NCBI GenBank assembly: GCA_016870975.1
Contig: VGAE01000003.1
Location: forward strand, 1 to 64,000
From: Actinomycetota bacterium
GTDB lineage: Bacteria > Actinomycetota > Actinomycetes > Nanopelagicales > Nanopelagicaceae
DNA: 64,000 nt
Direction of reading: 5' to 3'
A program made the position numbers and the translations under genes. Below, piece after piece: positions 1-12,600 of the stretch (its first letter is position 1; every line of letters begins with the position of its first letter). The notes beneath the pieces were generated by a model that saw nothing but the letters and a program-made list of their open reading frames with translations, made no database searches and was not told the DNA's origin.

Positions 1-54
1 CAATTTTGATTTTCGCGCTCAGATTTCCTTTTTTAGTTCTGCTGTTCCCTTTTT

Positions 55-121
55 GATCACAAATTGGTCACAAAAATAGAAAATCTCTGTGGAACGGCAA
101 AGATAAATTGAGTGGAATTAC
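55..121. repeat. Left copy of a diverged 67-nt direct repeat
   Basis: Aligned by hand without gaps to 9224-9290, about 54 of 67 positions match, and weaker similarity continues some 13 nt to the right. Read on the minus strand, both copies share one frame with a similar peptide (R-S-T-E-x-F-x-x-C-D-Q-x-V), ending here at a TGA. The differences are partly synonymous, as if both derive from the end of one coding sequence. It lies just past the stop of the permease gene. An integration-site or integrase-tail origin is inference. Confidence 0.6.
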
Positions 122-151
122 GATCAAAAACAGGTTGATTTACGCGGAGGG

Positions 152-1090
152 CTAAGTTCGTCGAGAAGAGCGAATTGAATCAGCCCCGACTGCAAGTAGT
201 ATAACCAAACCTTGAATTATACGCTGGAAGACTGGGTCGATTCCATTCAGATTAAAGCCATTGACCAAAATTGCAATAAAGAAAACTCCCGCAACCGATC
301 GCCAGATTGCGCCCGACCCACCAGCAATGGATGTTCCACCCACAACAATCGCAGCAATTACAGCAAAAATAACGCTGAAATCATCTGAGGCTTGCGCGGA
401 AGTTGTTCGAATTGAATTTAATGCCCCAGCAAGACCTGCGCCGAAGCCTCCTAGAATAAATGCGATTATTTGAATGCGCGCTACTCGGATGCCTGAGAGT
501 CGGGCAGCTTCAATATTTCCCCCGATGGCAAAAATTGAACGACCGTAACGCGTGCGCTCCAACAAAATCCAAGAAACAATTAAAATTATGAATGCCATCC
601 AAGTCGCCGACGTGATACCTAATATTCTATTTGTCACAAATGAACGCGCTTCAATATTTGAAAGTGTAAGAATTGAACCATCACTTAAAATATAAGCCAG
701 TCCAAACAATATAAATGACGTTGCAAGGGTTGTAATGAAAGAGTTAATTTTTCCATATGCGATAATCACGCCATTCATTAAGCCTGCAGCAATTCCGACG
801 GCTGATCCAGCCAGGATCATGTAAAGAATTGATCCCGTTGCGTTTTCAACTTTAAGTGCGACTATAGGAGAGAGAATATATATTGCTCCCAGACTGACAT
901 CAAATCCGCCTGAGATGATCACTATTGTAGCAAATCCTGCAATCATCAAAATGAATGCTTGTTGGTCTAAGATGTTTCGAAGATTCATTATTGAAAAGAA
1001 ATTCTCGGTTGTTACGGTAAGCCCTACAAAAACTATGACGAGCGCCCACAAAACTGCTAACTTAGTTAGAGATTTACGCAATGCATTCAT
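152..1090 (-). CDS. Sugar-type ABC transporter permease (RbsC/BPD_transp_2 family)
   Basis: Membrane permease of a carbohydrate-type ABC importer, about 312 residues with 8-10 hydrophobic segments. It has the family pattern of a G-F-D-S/V-L-G-A motif near residue 65 (seen as SGGFDVSLGAIY) and the EAA-like cytoplasmic loop AIGGNIEAARLSGI near residue 190. The ATG at 1090 is chosen because GAGGAG lies 8 nt before it; a GTG at 1099 is too close to that site. It is the last gene of the operon 3697-152 (binding protein, ATPase, permease). Family members import ribose, other sugars, polyols, autoinducer-2 or nucleosides. The substrate cannot be read from sequence; the neighbouring genes point to an amide or amino-acid-like compound rather than a plain sugar. 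Confidence 0.9.
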   Translation of the reverse strand: MNALRKSLTKLAVLWALVIVFVGLTVTTENFFSIMNLRNILDQQAFILMIAGFATIVIISGGFDVSLGAIYILSPIVALKVENATGSILYMILAGSAVGIAAGLMNGVIIAYGKINSFITTLATSFILFGLAYILSDGSILTLSNIEARSFVTNRILGITSATWMAFIILIVSWILLERTRYGRSIFAIGGNIEAARLSGIRVARIQIIAFILGGFGAGLAGALNSIRTTSAQASDDFSVIFAVIAAIVVGGTSIAGGSGAIWRSVAGVFFIAILVNGFNLNGIDPVFQRIIQGLVILLAVGADSIRSSRRT

Positions 1091-1122
1091 CTTCCACACT
1101 CCTCATGATAAGATTTCATTTT

Positions 1123-2610
1123 CTAGGCGATATGTCCCGAGAATGCAGCTTCAAGTACAGTATTTTCATTAATCTCGCTGCCCGTCAATTCCTTTACGAT
1201 CTCCCCTTCGCGCATAACAAGTACACGATGAGTTAGTCCGACTATTTCGTCTAATTCCGACGAGACGACCAGAACGGCCATTCCCGCTGCTGCTTGAGCC
1301 GAAAGTAATTCATAAATTGCCCGCTTGGATCCGACGTCTACTCCTCTTGTTGGCTCATCTGCTATGAAGAGTTTGGGTGAGCCTGCAAGTGATCGAGCAA
1401 AAAGCGCTTTTTGTTGGTTGCCCCCGGAAAGGGAAGCTATCGGAACTTTTATGGACGCAGCTTTAATTCCGCAAAGAGTAAAGAATTTATTTACGAGTTT
1501 TCGTTCCGATGCTTTCTTAATCCATCCAAAGTTTGAAAGCGATTTTAAATGCGGAAGAGAAATATTCTCAGCTAGCGAACGCAAAGGAATAGTCCCTTGA
1601 TCTTTTCTAGATTCTGGAAGGAAACTGATTCCTTTCATAATTGATTTACTTGGCGAAAAACGTGTAATCGTTTTACCTAAATATTCCACGCTACCACTAT
1701 CTACTTTATCTACTCCAAATATCGATCTAATTAATTCCGTTCTTCCAGATCCAACCAGCCCGGCAAATCCCAATATTTCACCAGACTTAATTTCAAAAGA
1801 AATATTCTTAAATTGATTAATCGAAGTTAATTTATCAACTTTTAGAACGACATTTGATGATGGATTAATTTTCTTTTCCGTAAAAATCTGACCAAATCTA
1901 GTGCCCGTCATGGCTTCAACCAGAGAACTATGACTTTCCGCAGATGGCAATGATGTTCGGACTAACCGACCATCACGCATAATTGAAATTTTATCGGAAA
2001 TTTCTAGAACGTCATTCAAAAAATGTGAGACAAAAATTATTGTGTGCCCCTTGGATTTCAAATCCTTTATTAGCATCTTCAGGGTGGTAGTTTCGTGAGC
2101 GCTTAAACGTGCGGTCGGCTCATCCATAACAATTGTTGTTGAGTCTCTAGCTAGTGCCCGTAAAATTTCAACTTTCTGTTGGTCACCATTACGAAGTGCG
2201 CCTACTGAGATATCTGGACTTATATCGATGCCAGATGATTCGACTAATTTTACAAATCTTTCTCGTAATCTTTTCCGAGCGACAAATGGTCCTGTGGAAT
2301 CTTCAATACCCAAAAACACATTTTCTATTACGGAACGGGCGGGAACTAATGACAGCTCTTGTGCAATGATGGTAATTCCACGTCGTAGCGCTTCGTACGC
2401 GCTTTGGTATTCACTTACTTGCCCGTTAATTTGGATCGTCCCGGCGTCTTTTTGATAAACACCGGAAATGATTTTCCCCAGAGTCGATTTACCTGCTCCA
2501 TTTTCGCCGACAAGGGTGTGGATCTCTCCACTTTCAATAGTCAGTGAAACAGCATCTAAAGCGAGAGTGGCACCAAAGCGCTTTGAAATCTCTTTGACTT
2601 CAATCTTCAC
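1123..2610 (-). CDS. Sugar-type ABC transporter ATP-binding protein (RbsA/MglA-like)
   Basis: Tandem two-domain ATPase, 495 residues, the usual length for RbsA/MglA. The first half has an intact Walker A (GENGAGKST, about residue 36), signature region and Walker B (TIVMDEPTARL). The second half has the degenerate Walker A typical of the family (GLVGSGRTEL), with an ABC signature LSGGNQQK and a Walker B ending FIADEPTRGVD. It energises the permease encoded 32 nt downstream. The start is GTG at 2610 with an AGGTGG-like site upstream. The second gene of a three-gene import operon, transcribed from about 3750. Confidence 0.93.
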   Translation of the reverse strand: MKIEVKEISKRFGATLALDAVSLTIESGEIHTLVGENGAGKSTLGKIISGVYQKDAGTIQINGQVSEYQSAYEALRRGITIIAQELSLVPARSVIENVFLGIEDSTGPFVARKRLRERFVKLVESSGIDISPDISVGALRNGDQQKVEILRALARDSTTIVMDEPTARLSAHETTTLKMLIKDLKSKGHTIIFVSHFLNDVLEISDKISIMRDGRLVRTSLPSAESHSSLVEAMTGTRFGQIFTEKKINPSSNVVLKVDKLTSINQFKNISFEIKSGEILGFAGLVGSGRTELIRSIFGVDKVDSGSVEYLGKTITRFSPSKSIMKGISFLPESRKDQGTIPLRSLAENISLPHLKSLSNFGWIKKASERKLVNKFFTLCGIKAASIKVPIASLSGGNQQKALFARSLAGSPKLFIADEPTRGVDVGSKRAIYELLSAQAAAGMAVLVVSSELDEIVGLTHRVLVMREGEIVKELTGSEINENTVLEAAFSGHIA

Positions 2611-2677
2611 GTTCTGGTGCCACCTTCTAATATTTGCATGAAGGAAAATCCTTTATCTTCATGGTTTAGATTGGTTC

Positions 2678-3697
2678 TTAGCCTTTCCACTCCGCCTTGA
2701 ACTTATTGACATTTGCCTTCGTTACAAGACCATTATCTGGAAGTTTAGTTCCTGGATCTATTCCTCCCGAATTCTTTCCGGTCTTGATGGCTTTCACCAT
2801 TCCCTCCATCAGGAGCTTGCCTTCAGTACCTGGAGCTCCGAAAAGATCTGCAAACCAAATACCTTTCTTAACTCCGTCAATTGCTGCTTGAGATCCACCA
2901 AAACCAATTAGTTTTGCTGTTCCGAGTTTGCCTGCATCAGTTAGTGCAAGAACTACACCTTGAATTGACTGATCAGCGCCAACAACGACGTCAAAGTTAG
3001 GGGTTTTGCTTAAAATGTCTTGCATCGCCTTTTGTGCAGTGTCTGGACCTAGGTATTTTCCTTCGCCTTCAGCAACAATAGAAATACCTGGATTGGCAGA
3101 AACAACTGAGTCAAAGCCCTCTTTTATTGCGATATCTAATGGAATACCCTTGATGCCATAGAAATACACCACCTTGCAAGTTTTCTTTCCTTCGCATGCC
3201 ATAAGAGTCAATTTTCCAACTCGTTCTCCCGAAATCTTTGGTGGGACCATAACGACAATTGATGGACCTTTAAATTGTGGCTTAGCTGTATCAAGTTTAG
3301 TTCCAACGACTTGGTTTAGAATTCCAACCTTTAATCCGGCTGCTACCGCATCCTTTAGTGATGGAATGATTCCAGCGCCATCGACTGAGGCAATAATCAA
3401 GCCCTTGTACTTGCCAGATGCAATAATATCTTGGATTTGCTTTGCTTGCTCACCTGCTTTGAATTGTGCGTCAAATTCGGTCAGCTTCATATTGTTTGCT
3501 TTTGCAATCTTGTCCATCTCACGCTTTGAAGCCTGCAGCCAAGTATTGGCTGAGCTTGCAGAAAGGTAGGCAATATTGATTGGCGATGCTGCTATTGCCG
3601 AGGAAATTCCCACCAATCCAGCAACAAGCATCGAACTTGCGACAGCAGCAGCCGAGATTGCTCGAACGCGGCGTCGTGTTGATGATGTTAGATTCAT
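2678..3697 (-). CDS. ABC transporter substrate-binding protein (type I periplasmic-binding fold)
   Basis: Secreted solute-binding protein of 339 residues. An N-terminal Sec signal (Arg-rich start, hydrophobic stretch to about residue 37, A-I-A/A-S cleavage site) is followed by a Peripla_BP_4-type domain (INIAYLSASSANTW, later VVVGADQSIQGV). There is no lipobox cysteine at the cleavage site, unlike many actinobacterial binding proteins. A Cys pair (CEGKKTC, near residue 170) could form a surface disulfide. The start is ATG at 3697 with AAGGAG upstream. It leads the importer operon; its own promoter is proposed at 3759-3787. The ligand is unknown. Confidence 0.92.
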   Translation of the reverse strand: MNLTSSTRRRVRAISAAAVASSMLVAGLVGISSAIAASPINIAYLSASSANTWLQASKREMDKIAKANNMKLTEFDAQFKAGEQAKQIQDIIASGKYKGLIIASVDGAGIIPSLKDAVAAGLKVGILNQVVGTKLDTAKPQFKGPSIVVMVPPKISGERVGKLTLMACEGKKTCKVVYFYGIKGIPLDIAIKEGFDSVVSANPGISIVAEGEGKYLGPDTAQKAMQDILSKTPNFDVVVGADQSIQGVVLALTDAGKLGTAKLIGFGGSQAAIDGVKKGIWFADLFGAPGTEGKLLMEGMVKAIKTGKNSGGIDPGTKLPDNGLVTKANVNKFKAEWKG

Positions 3698-6600
3698 CTT
3701 TTCTCCTTAAGTTTGCATCCCATAGGACACGGTTTGAGGGCCGTATTGCCCAGGCCAAATAATAGGAAATTTTTCCTTTCCAGCCAATGGATTTTTATCA
3801 CGTTTTGAGGCATAGTCTGACTTAGAGACTGATTTGGAGAGGCGCCCGAACGCTAAACCTCCCAATTGGTATTCATCATCCCTTGAGGCGCCGCCTCATC
3901 GTTATTAGGAGGTCTACGTGTCAACTCGCTTATTGTGGATCAATCCAGTTGGGTTTAATGCCTACGACAAACCAATTAGTGACGCATTGCGCGAAGAAGC
4001 TTATCCGGATACTCGTATTGATGTCTGCTCACTCAAAGACGTAAAGATGCAGCACTTGGAATACAACGCGTATGAAATGGTTGCAGCAGGGCCGACTATG
4101 GGCGCTATTCGTTGGGGTGAAAAACAAGGATACGACGCAGCGGTTATTGGGTGTTTTTATGATCCATTTCTCCGCGCAGGGCGTGAAGTAACTGGAAATA
4201 TGGCGGTGACTGCTCCGGCCGAGGCATGTTTACATATCGCTAGCACTCTTGGTGAAAGAATCTCAATATTGGTTGGTCGTTCAAAGTGGATTCCCGAGAT
4301 GCATGAAAATGTAGTGAAATATGGATTTGAAAATCGCTTTGCATCTTTTAGAAAACTTCGAATGACCGTTTCTGAATTTCAAAAAGATCCCGCTTGTACA
4401 GAAGATAGAATTCTAGAAGAAGCTCGAAAAGCGGTTGAAGAAGATGGTGCTGACGTAATTGTGCTTGGATGCACAATTGAATTTGGCTTCTACAAGAAAG
4501 TTCAAAAAGAACTTGGCGTTCCTGTCATAGACGCAATTGTTGCCCCATTACGATATGCGGAACTTCTCGCCGATATACGGAAACGTCAAAATTGGGGAAT
4601 CAGTAATGCGCTCGGCTATGAAACTCCCGATCAGGTCGAAATGGATGCGTGGGTGCCGATAATTGAACCAAATATCTACCGTGATCCAAGAGGTTAGTTA
4701 AATTCCTAATGGCCGTCTAATTCACCTTTTAGGTAACAACCTTTCAAAAGTATCGGCTAAAGAGCGCCAAGCAACATCATTAGCAATTTCATCACCGAAT
4801 CTCTCCGCAAGGCGCGTTCCAAAACCAGCTAAATCTGACGGTCGATCTAGTCCTGGTACAAAGGGCCATTTGGAAAAATCTACTAAAGTTTTACCTAGAA
4901 CTGGATCAACTTGATCGATTAAATCTTTCATGAAGTCGAATCCAAATCCGACGTTCTTGCCACCGACCAAATTAATTGCATACTCAACATGATCAAGCAT
5001 AGAATCAATGGTTGGATTATCCGACAAAAAGGCACCAAATGCATTCAGACCAATAAATCCGTCGGTTTTAACTATTTCTTTTGCCTGATTATCTCGAAGA
5101 TTTCTTGGATGAGACTTTAGTCCATGCATCGAAGAATGACTTGCTACATACGGTCTCTTTGCTATTTCGGCGACATTCCAGAAACCATTTTCAGAAATAT
5201 GGCTAACGTCGAGAATTATTCCAATTCTTTCCATCTCAGCAATCGCTTCCCTACCGAGAGCTGTTAACTTTCCGCCAGAGTCTAATTCGCCAACACCATC
5301 GGCGAACATAGTTCTTCTATTCCACGTAAGAGATAGAAGTCTTACGCCCATTTTATGGAATAGACTGAAGAACTCTAGACTACTGCCCACAGCTTCTGCG
5401 CCTTCGACAGCAAGAATTAACGCAATCTTTCCCGCGGCATGAGCCTTTGCAATGTCACCAGAATTTAGACATATTGCCACGTCATTCTTGTGTAGCTCTG
5501 CAATTTGCCATGCATTCTCAAAAAGAATCAAAGATCTACGTAGTGCTCCTTCGCCAATGAATTGTTCTTCTACGTATACAGGCAATACTTGCAAGACAAT
5601 ATTTCCAGCCTTAAGTTGTGGCAACCAAAAGTCCCCGAATGGATCGGCAATTCCGCGCTCTTTCTGATGAAGAACGCCCAATAAGAGATCGTTATGGCAA
5701 TCGGCAAATTTGAGTGAATTCATTCCCGAATCCTCTTAATTTGTTGAGCACGAATCAGTGCCTGATCTAAGGCAGAGCTACAAGCATAAAGACTAGCTTT
5801 TGTCAGAACAAAACCATTTCCAGTGACTATGGATACACCCTCGACATCAAGAGGAAGGAGCCCTTCAATTGTTGATGAGGGCGTACCCTTCATAATCCAA
5901 ATTACTACTGCCTCGTCACCACAGTCAATTATTCTTTTGACTTCGCGACGATAGTCCGGATAAAACTCGTACAAAATCGCCATAGCAGCTTCATCGTCTG
6001 CACCAGAGGAAACTTGTGTAACTCCGTTTACCTCAACTTTAAGGTTTTGGGCAAGGAGTGCGGTTGTTGCCGAAAGGTCATGACTATTCTCCGCTGCGTT
6101 GTAATCTCTATAAATCTGTGCAGCGGAGCGAGATTTTGAAGCTGCCATTTGAGTTAAAGTTTAATTTGCAAGTGGACCCGCCGCTTTAACCTGAACACGA
6201 CAACCTTGACCTGGCAGATAACTCATTGGAACTTCGATGACTGCGGTAATGCGAACCTGTTTTGCCTCTGCACCTGCGCGCACTGCCGCCTCAGTTGCGA
6301 GTCGCCGAGCTTCATCAATACATGCATCACGACCTTGTTCTGCATATCGGTAAACACGATCAACGGTTCCTGAAGCTTCAGCGATTGCGGCGCCAAAAGC
6401 GTTGGCAACGGAGTGATGTTTTGGCGTTATAACTTCTGCGATTCCTGAAATACTCTCGGGAATTAAGTGAGATCCGCCACCAACTGCTATGAGTGGCATA
6501 GTCGAACGGCTTGCCTTCATGCGATCGCAAAGGTGTTGAATTTGTTCATCAACCCAGGCGAGAGCTTTACTGACCACGTCTTGGCTTAAGCCAGAGACTT

Positions 6601-9600
6601 TGGAAACATCTCCAAATCCAGTTAGTCTCCCCGCTTTAGTTGAAATATCAGAAAGCGTTAGAGTGCGCCCCCCTGTAATTAGAGCCTCAGAAATAACTTT
6701 GTAACCGACTGAATCTGGGCCACACTTAATATTTTCACCCTCCTGACGCACAATAGTTCCACCACCTAGACCTATTGATATCAAATCAGGCATACGGAAA
6801 TTTGTGCGAACGCCTCCAACTTCGATCGCTGCAGCCGACTCCCTAGGAAACCCATCAACTAAAATTCCACAATCTGCCGAAGTTCCACCAACGTCAATAA
6901 CTAGAGCATTGGACAGCTTCGCTAAGGCACACGCTCCGCGCATCGAGTTAGTTGGACCAGAGCCAACAGTCAATATTGGCAATCTAATTGCTTCGTCAGC
7001 AGTCATAAGAGTGCCATCATTTTGCGTTAGGAATGAAGCAACTACTAATCCGTGGCTCTTTAACGCATTTTGGAATCCCTTTACAACTCCCTCTGCAACA
7101 CCGAATAGTGATGCATTTAAAATTGTTGCGTTCTCACGCTCTAGGAGTCCAATTTGGCCCACTTGGTGTGAAAGAGATACCGGAAAATCGGCGCCTAGTT
7201 CTTCAGCAAGAATTGCTCCAGCGCGATTTTCCTGTTCGTAATTTGCGGGAGCAAAAGCACAACTCACTGCAATTGCAGAAACTTTACCTTTACATTTTTG
7301 TGCAAACTCTCGAATTGCCCGTTCTTCGAGTGGTGCAATTTCTCGGCCATCATATTCATATCCGCCGCCCACGATCGCGCTTGGCCCGATCACGAATGAA
7401 TGTAAATCTTTTGGCCAAGCAGCACCCGGGCGAATTGCAAGCGAGGAAGGAGCTGCAAGGCGCAAAACGCCGACAGTCTGTAAATTCCTTCTTTGAATAA
7501 TTGCGTTGGCTGGATGGGTTGTCCCGAGCATCGCTTGTGTGATTTTTTTCTTATCAATACCGGTAATTACCTCGCTCAGTGCCTTTGCTATTCCATCGGA
7601 TGGATCAAGAGTTGTCGCAGCTTTTGTACTCGCAATAACTTGGCCATCTTCGTCAACAACAACAGCGTCAGTGTTTGTTCCACCAACATCAATACCTATT
7701 TTCAGGCGGCTCATTATTTCTCTCCTCCCATTTTTACATAAGGCACTTCATAGCCAAATGCGGACGGTCCAACCAGCTCCATCATTCCTGGCCGATGCCA
7801 TTCTGGGGCGCATGGAAGTCCAATTACATTCACGCGCTGTCCGTAAGCTAGTGTTTCGGTCGTTATTGGCTGGGCATTTTCATAATCCAAAATACAGATT
7901 AAGTCTGGAGTCGTGATAATTGGTTTGCCATTTTCCACCGCGATAAGCAGTTCGTTTTGAATCTCTACGCGCATCACTCGATCGGGATCTTTCATATGTT
8001 CAATTACAACGGTCCCTTTAGCAAAACCATCAGTCGTTCTACGATCCAAATCAATAATTTTCCCGGAAAAGTATATTTCCGCTTCAGCAAACTTCAAGAA
8101 TTCATCATAAGAACCGGCCTCGCCACGTTGTACGGCCATCAGTCTTTTCCCTAACTCTACGCAGTAAGACATAGATCCTTGTATTCCAGCTTCGGCAACT
8201 TGCCGAACAGTCATCGAATAACAAGAAATCCCATTTGCAAGTCCTAATTGCATGACTGCAGAACGCGCCAATTTCTCTGCCATCTGATTGTTTATGGTCT
8301 CAAAAACCATGACATTCCCTTTTTCATCTGCAACGCTCATAGGCGATGCAGGAATCCCGGCAAGTGTGAATACAGTCATTTCAATCTGCGGAAAAGCACG
8401 CCGCATCGAATCTGCGTCAATTACAGGAAGTCCAAGTTCGGCGGCAACCGCAAGTGGAATTAGAGTGTTCATTCCACCTACTTCGATTGGCATGATTGCA
8501 ACTGGTTTCTTTCCCAAATAACTCGCAAGCGCTTTGACTACTCCGGTAAATTCTGGTCCGGCAGGAACTTTTTCAGATATCACAGTGGGAGCACCGATAA
8601 CAGCAACAGTTAGTACTAAACCATCCGGATCAAGTTCGCTTGGTGTAGCTATCTTTACAGTGCCAAAATCTTCCATTGCTTGACGAACCATGAGACGTGC
8701 AATGTAAGGATCTCCCCCGCCACCTGTTCCCAATAATGTTGCGCCTAAAACCATATCGTCCAAGTCATCGAGAGTTAACTCGCGCATTAGATGCTCCTTC
8801 GAAGTTTCGAGTTCCAGCTACATTAGTGCTAGTAATTGACCTAGTAAAAACGGCGGGCTCTGGAGTGCTTTGGGCACTCGATGCCGTAGAATAGGGGGTG
8901 CTTAACCGTATTCCAATAGTCAATGACAAAAAAGATACTTTTGCAGCAATGGGTGATACTCAATGTCATTTTGACGAGCCAGTTATGCGTGGGCACACTC
9001 GGGATCGAACCGCGGACCCACAGATTAAAAGTCCGTTGCTCTGCCGACTGAGCTTTAGGAACCAATAGTTTATCTGTTGTTGCAAATACTAAGTCATAAG
9101 TAGTGATTTGGAAGAAAAGGATGGTTTTCGACCCGTTTTATAGGTAATCGCTACTACGGCCTGAGCTTTTTATCTATTATTCAGGCTCGGTTTTCTTTTG
9201 CCGCGAATTGTGGAGTGATTTGCGGTCACATTTTGGTCACATAATTTGAAATTCTCTGTTGAACGAGAAAGACAAATTGAGCAGAATTACGCTAAAAAAA
9301 GAACATTAGAAACTCAAAAACAATAAGAACGCTATCTATCGAACGGCAAGGTTACGCCACTTGGCGTGAGCGTTAAATAGGTTCCAGGCTCCAGTGGCTC
9401 GCAGCGAAAGACCCCGCGGCCCAGTGCGCCTAATAACTCCCCTAACTAATAAGAGCGAGGAACTTTTCAAAACTTTTGCATAATTATTTTGAGCATCTTC
9501 GAAGAAAGTAGAGTCATTACATCCATAGCCATCATCTAAGGTAAGAAACATAACTCGCTTCCCAGAGCGAATTGGGGGAGTTTGTAGAGCGACTTTTACT

Positions 9601-12600
9601 CCAGCTACTAATACCTCGCTCTCTGATCTATGTTGGCGAAGTTGGTCGGAACGGACTGCGCCAATGGCATTTAGAAACTCTGAGTAGAACTCGATCATGT
9701 GATGCGAGATATCCATATTCAAATAGGTAATCTCATTTTCAACTAATTCATTTCTTCGTAAATCAGGTAGTCCAGTCTTTTCTAAAGCTGGGGTTAGATT
9801 GAATGTAAGTTGAGAGCTAGCGATACTGGTTTTTTGGCTAGTACGAGACCAGCGATATAGATCATTCAGGTGAAGCAGCAGATCACGGCGGTTTAACTTT
9901 CCTTCATAGAGCGAATCAAAGGCACCTACCATCAGTAAAGCTTCTGCTGTTGGCTTGCTAGAACCTGAGCGATCTACAAAATCTGGGAGATCTATAAATG
10001 GTCTAGAGTTAATTATTGAGTCAATCTCGGCATCTGTTATTCCAGAGAGATCTTTGAGCGATATTCGAATGGCCCCGGAATCAACACGATAAGTTCGATC
10101 AGATAGATTCACATCTAAGGGAGCTATTGCCACTCCGCATCTTCTAGCTTCATCTAACATCAATCGTTTCGGGTACATCCCAGGTTCATGGGTGAGAATC
10201 CCGGCAAAGAAGGCTGCTGGATAGTGTTTCTTCAACCAAGCTGATTGATAGGTAGGAAGAGCAAATGCGGCCGCATGTGCTTTGCAGAAACCAAATGATG
10301 CGAAGGCTCGTAACACTTCCCAAACTTCAGTTACTACTTTTAATGGATAGCCCAACTTAGTTGCTGCCGGGAAGAACCAATCGCAGATTGCTTGTTGATT
10401 CTCTCGGTCGCCGAGGGCGCGTCGCTTCTCATCAGCTTGTGCCAATGAGATTCCAGTTAGTCGAGCGATTATCTCGATTACCTGTTCATGGAATACGACC
10501 ACTCCCTCGGTTTCACGGAGAATTGGCTCTAAATCTTGGTGAATTATCGAGCGCGCTTTCCAGCCTTGGCGAGCATTTAAAAAGGGTGTAATCATGTCGC
10601 TCTTCATCGGGCCTGGTCGAAAGAGCGAAATATCTATTATCAAATCGGTAAAAGTTTCTGGAGCAAATTTTCCTACGAGTTCGCGTTGCCCAGGGCTTTC
10701 AATCTGGAATAAGCCCAAGGTATTAGTTGAGCGTATTAATTCAAAAGTTGAATTATCGTCAAGAGGTATTGCATCTATATCTATCTTTTTTGATTCAACT
10801 CTTTCTATTTCTTTGACGGCGTAAGCAAGGCTTGACTGCATCCGAACTCCGAGAATATCTAGCTTTAATAGCCCAATTACTTCTACATCATCTTTATCCC
10901 AAGGAATCATTGGGTAACCGCTGGCATTCTCTTCAATTGGTGCGCGATCGTAAAGAGTTACGTTAGAGAGAACTACAGCGCAAGGATGCATCGCAAGATT
11001 TCTAGGAAGACCATCTAGTCGCTGAGCAAGTCCAATAGCCATTTTCCAGATGGGAGAGGTTAGATTTAGATTACGCAATTCAGGTAGTTCGTTAAGTGAT
11101 TTACTAATATTCCTAGCTCTTATATGAGGCAAAGATTTTGCAATTAAATCAATTTCCATCGGAGGGAGCGATAGCGCAGCTCCAACATCGCGAATCGCAT
11201 GCCTTGCTCTATACGTATCGAACATTGCAACTGTCGCAGTTCGCTCTTTATAACTTGCGAAGACTTGATCGTAAATCTCAAGTCGGCGAGCAGATTCGAC
11301 ATCGATATCAATATCGGGAAGGGCATTTCTTAGAGGCGAACAGAAGCGCTCCATCAAAAGTCCTAGAGAAAGTGGCTCGACCCCAGATATCCCAAGTAAG
11401 TGACAGATAAGCGAGCCTGCGCCACTGCCGCGAGCTGCAACTCTTATCCCGCTTGACCTAGCTTTATCGGTTATGGCGGCAACTGTTAGGAAATAAGACT
11501 CATAGCCAAGTTGATTAACAATTGCTAACTCTTTTTCAAGTCTTGTTGAAACTGCGGAGTGATTAGAAGTATCTGGATACTTACTCGATATTTCAGCATG
11601 AGTGCGCTCTTTAAGAATCCGCGCCAACTCAACCTGGTCTCTAGCTCCAGATAGGAATGGTTCTGGCAGTTGGATAGAGCCGATTCCGATGTCATCTGAT
11701 GGCGATAGTTGGGCTGATTGGGCCCAATCCTTAGTAGTACTAATCAGTTTTCTGCTATCCCTATCTCCAGCAGCTCTTGAGATTATTTCAGCTAATTGGA
11801 ACATTTCATCGCTACTTTTCAAAAAAGCTTCAGCATTTTTGCGCTCTACTACATTTTTATGGAGAGGCAATAGATTGCGAGAAGCATCGAGAATATCTGC
11901 GATAGGAGCATCGCTACGCTCCTTCATCCTTACAGCATTGGTCAACAAAGCAGGAATCTCATTAGAACGTGCAAATCCAAGCATTCGAGCTGCGTGAGCG
12001 GTTGATTTATATCCTGATTTCTCTAAATGGGAAACACACTCAATCGCTTGTGACTTAAAAATATCTCTAGTCCTATTAAATAGAGCTAACGCTCTATCTT
12101 CTCTATGGGATGAGATTGATCTACTTATATCCGAGTTAGGCCCAAATAGCGCTAATAGATTTTTAGTGTCTCCCTGATTTGCCTCAAAAAGCTGGTAGTT
12201 GGCGATACCCGATTTCTTAATCGCAGTCATAAGCCTTACTAGAGATCGCCATTTGCCTGGTGTTGCGAGTAAGGTAATTCGAGATTGGTTTTCATACTCA
12301 ATATCGACTCCGATAATGGGCGCTATCGAATTCTCTTTACAACTAACTGCAAATTTAATTGCGCCAGCTAAAGTGTCGCGATCAGTCAAAGCTATCGAGT
12401 TCATATTTAACTCCGCAGCTTTGGCGACCATCACTTCTGGATGGGTCGTCCCATATTTAAAGGAGTAGCCACTTGCTAGATGTAGATGGGTAAAGCTCAT
12501 CATTAAGCAGGTCTAGATGTAGGGCGGATTCGCCAGATTGGATTTGCTGGATCGGTTATCTCTTCCCGTTCAATTTCAAAGGTTGAAATAGCGCCTAATG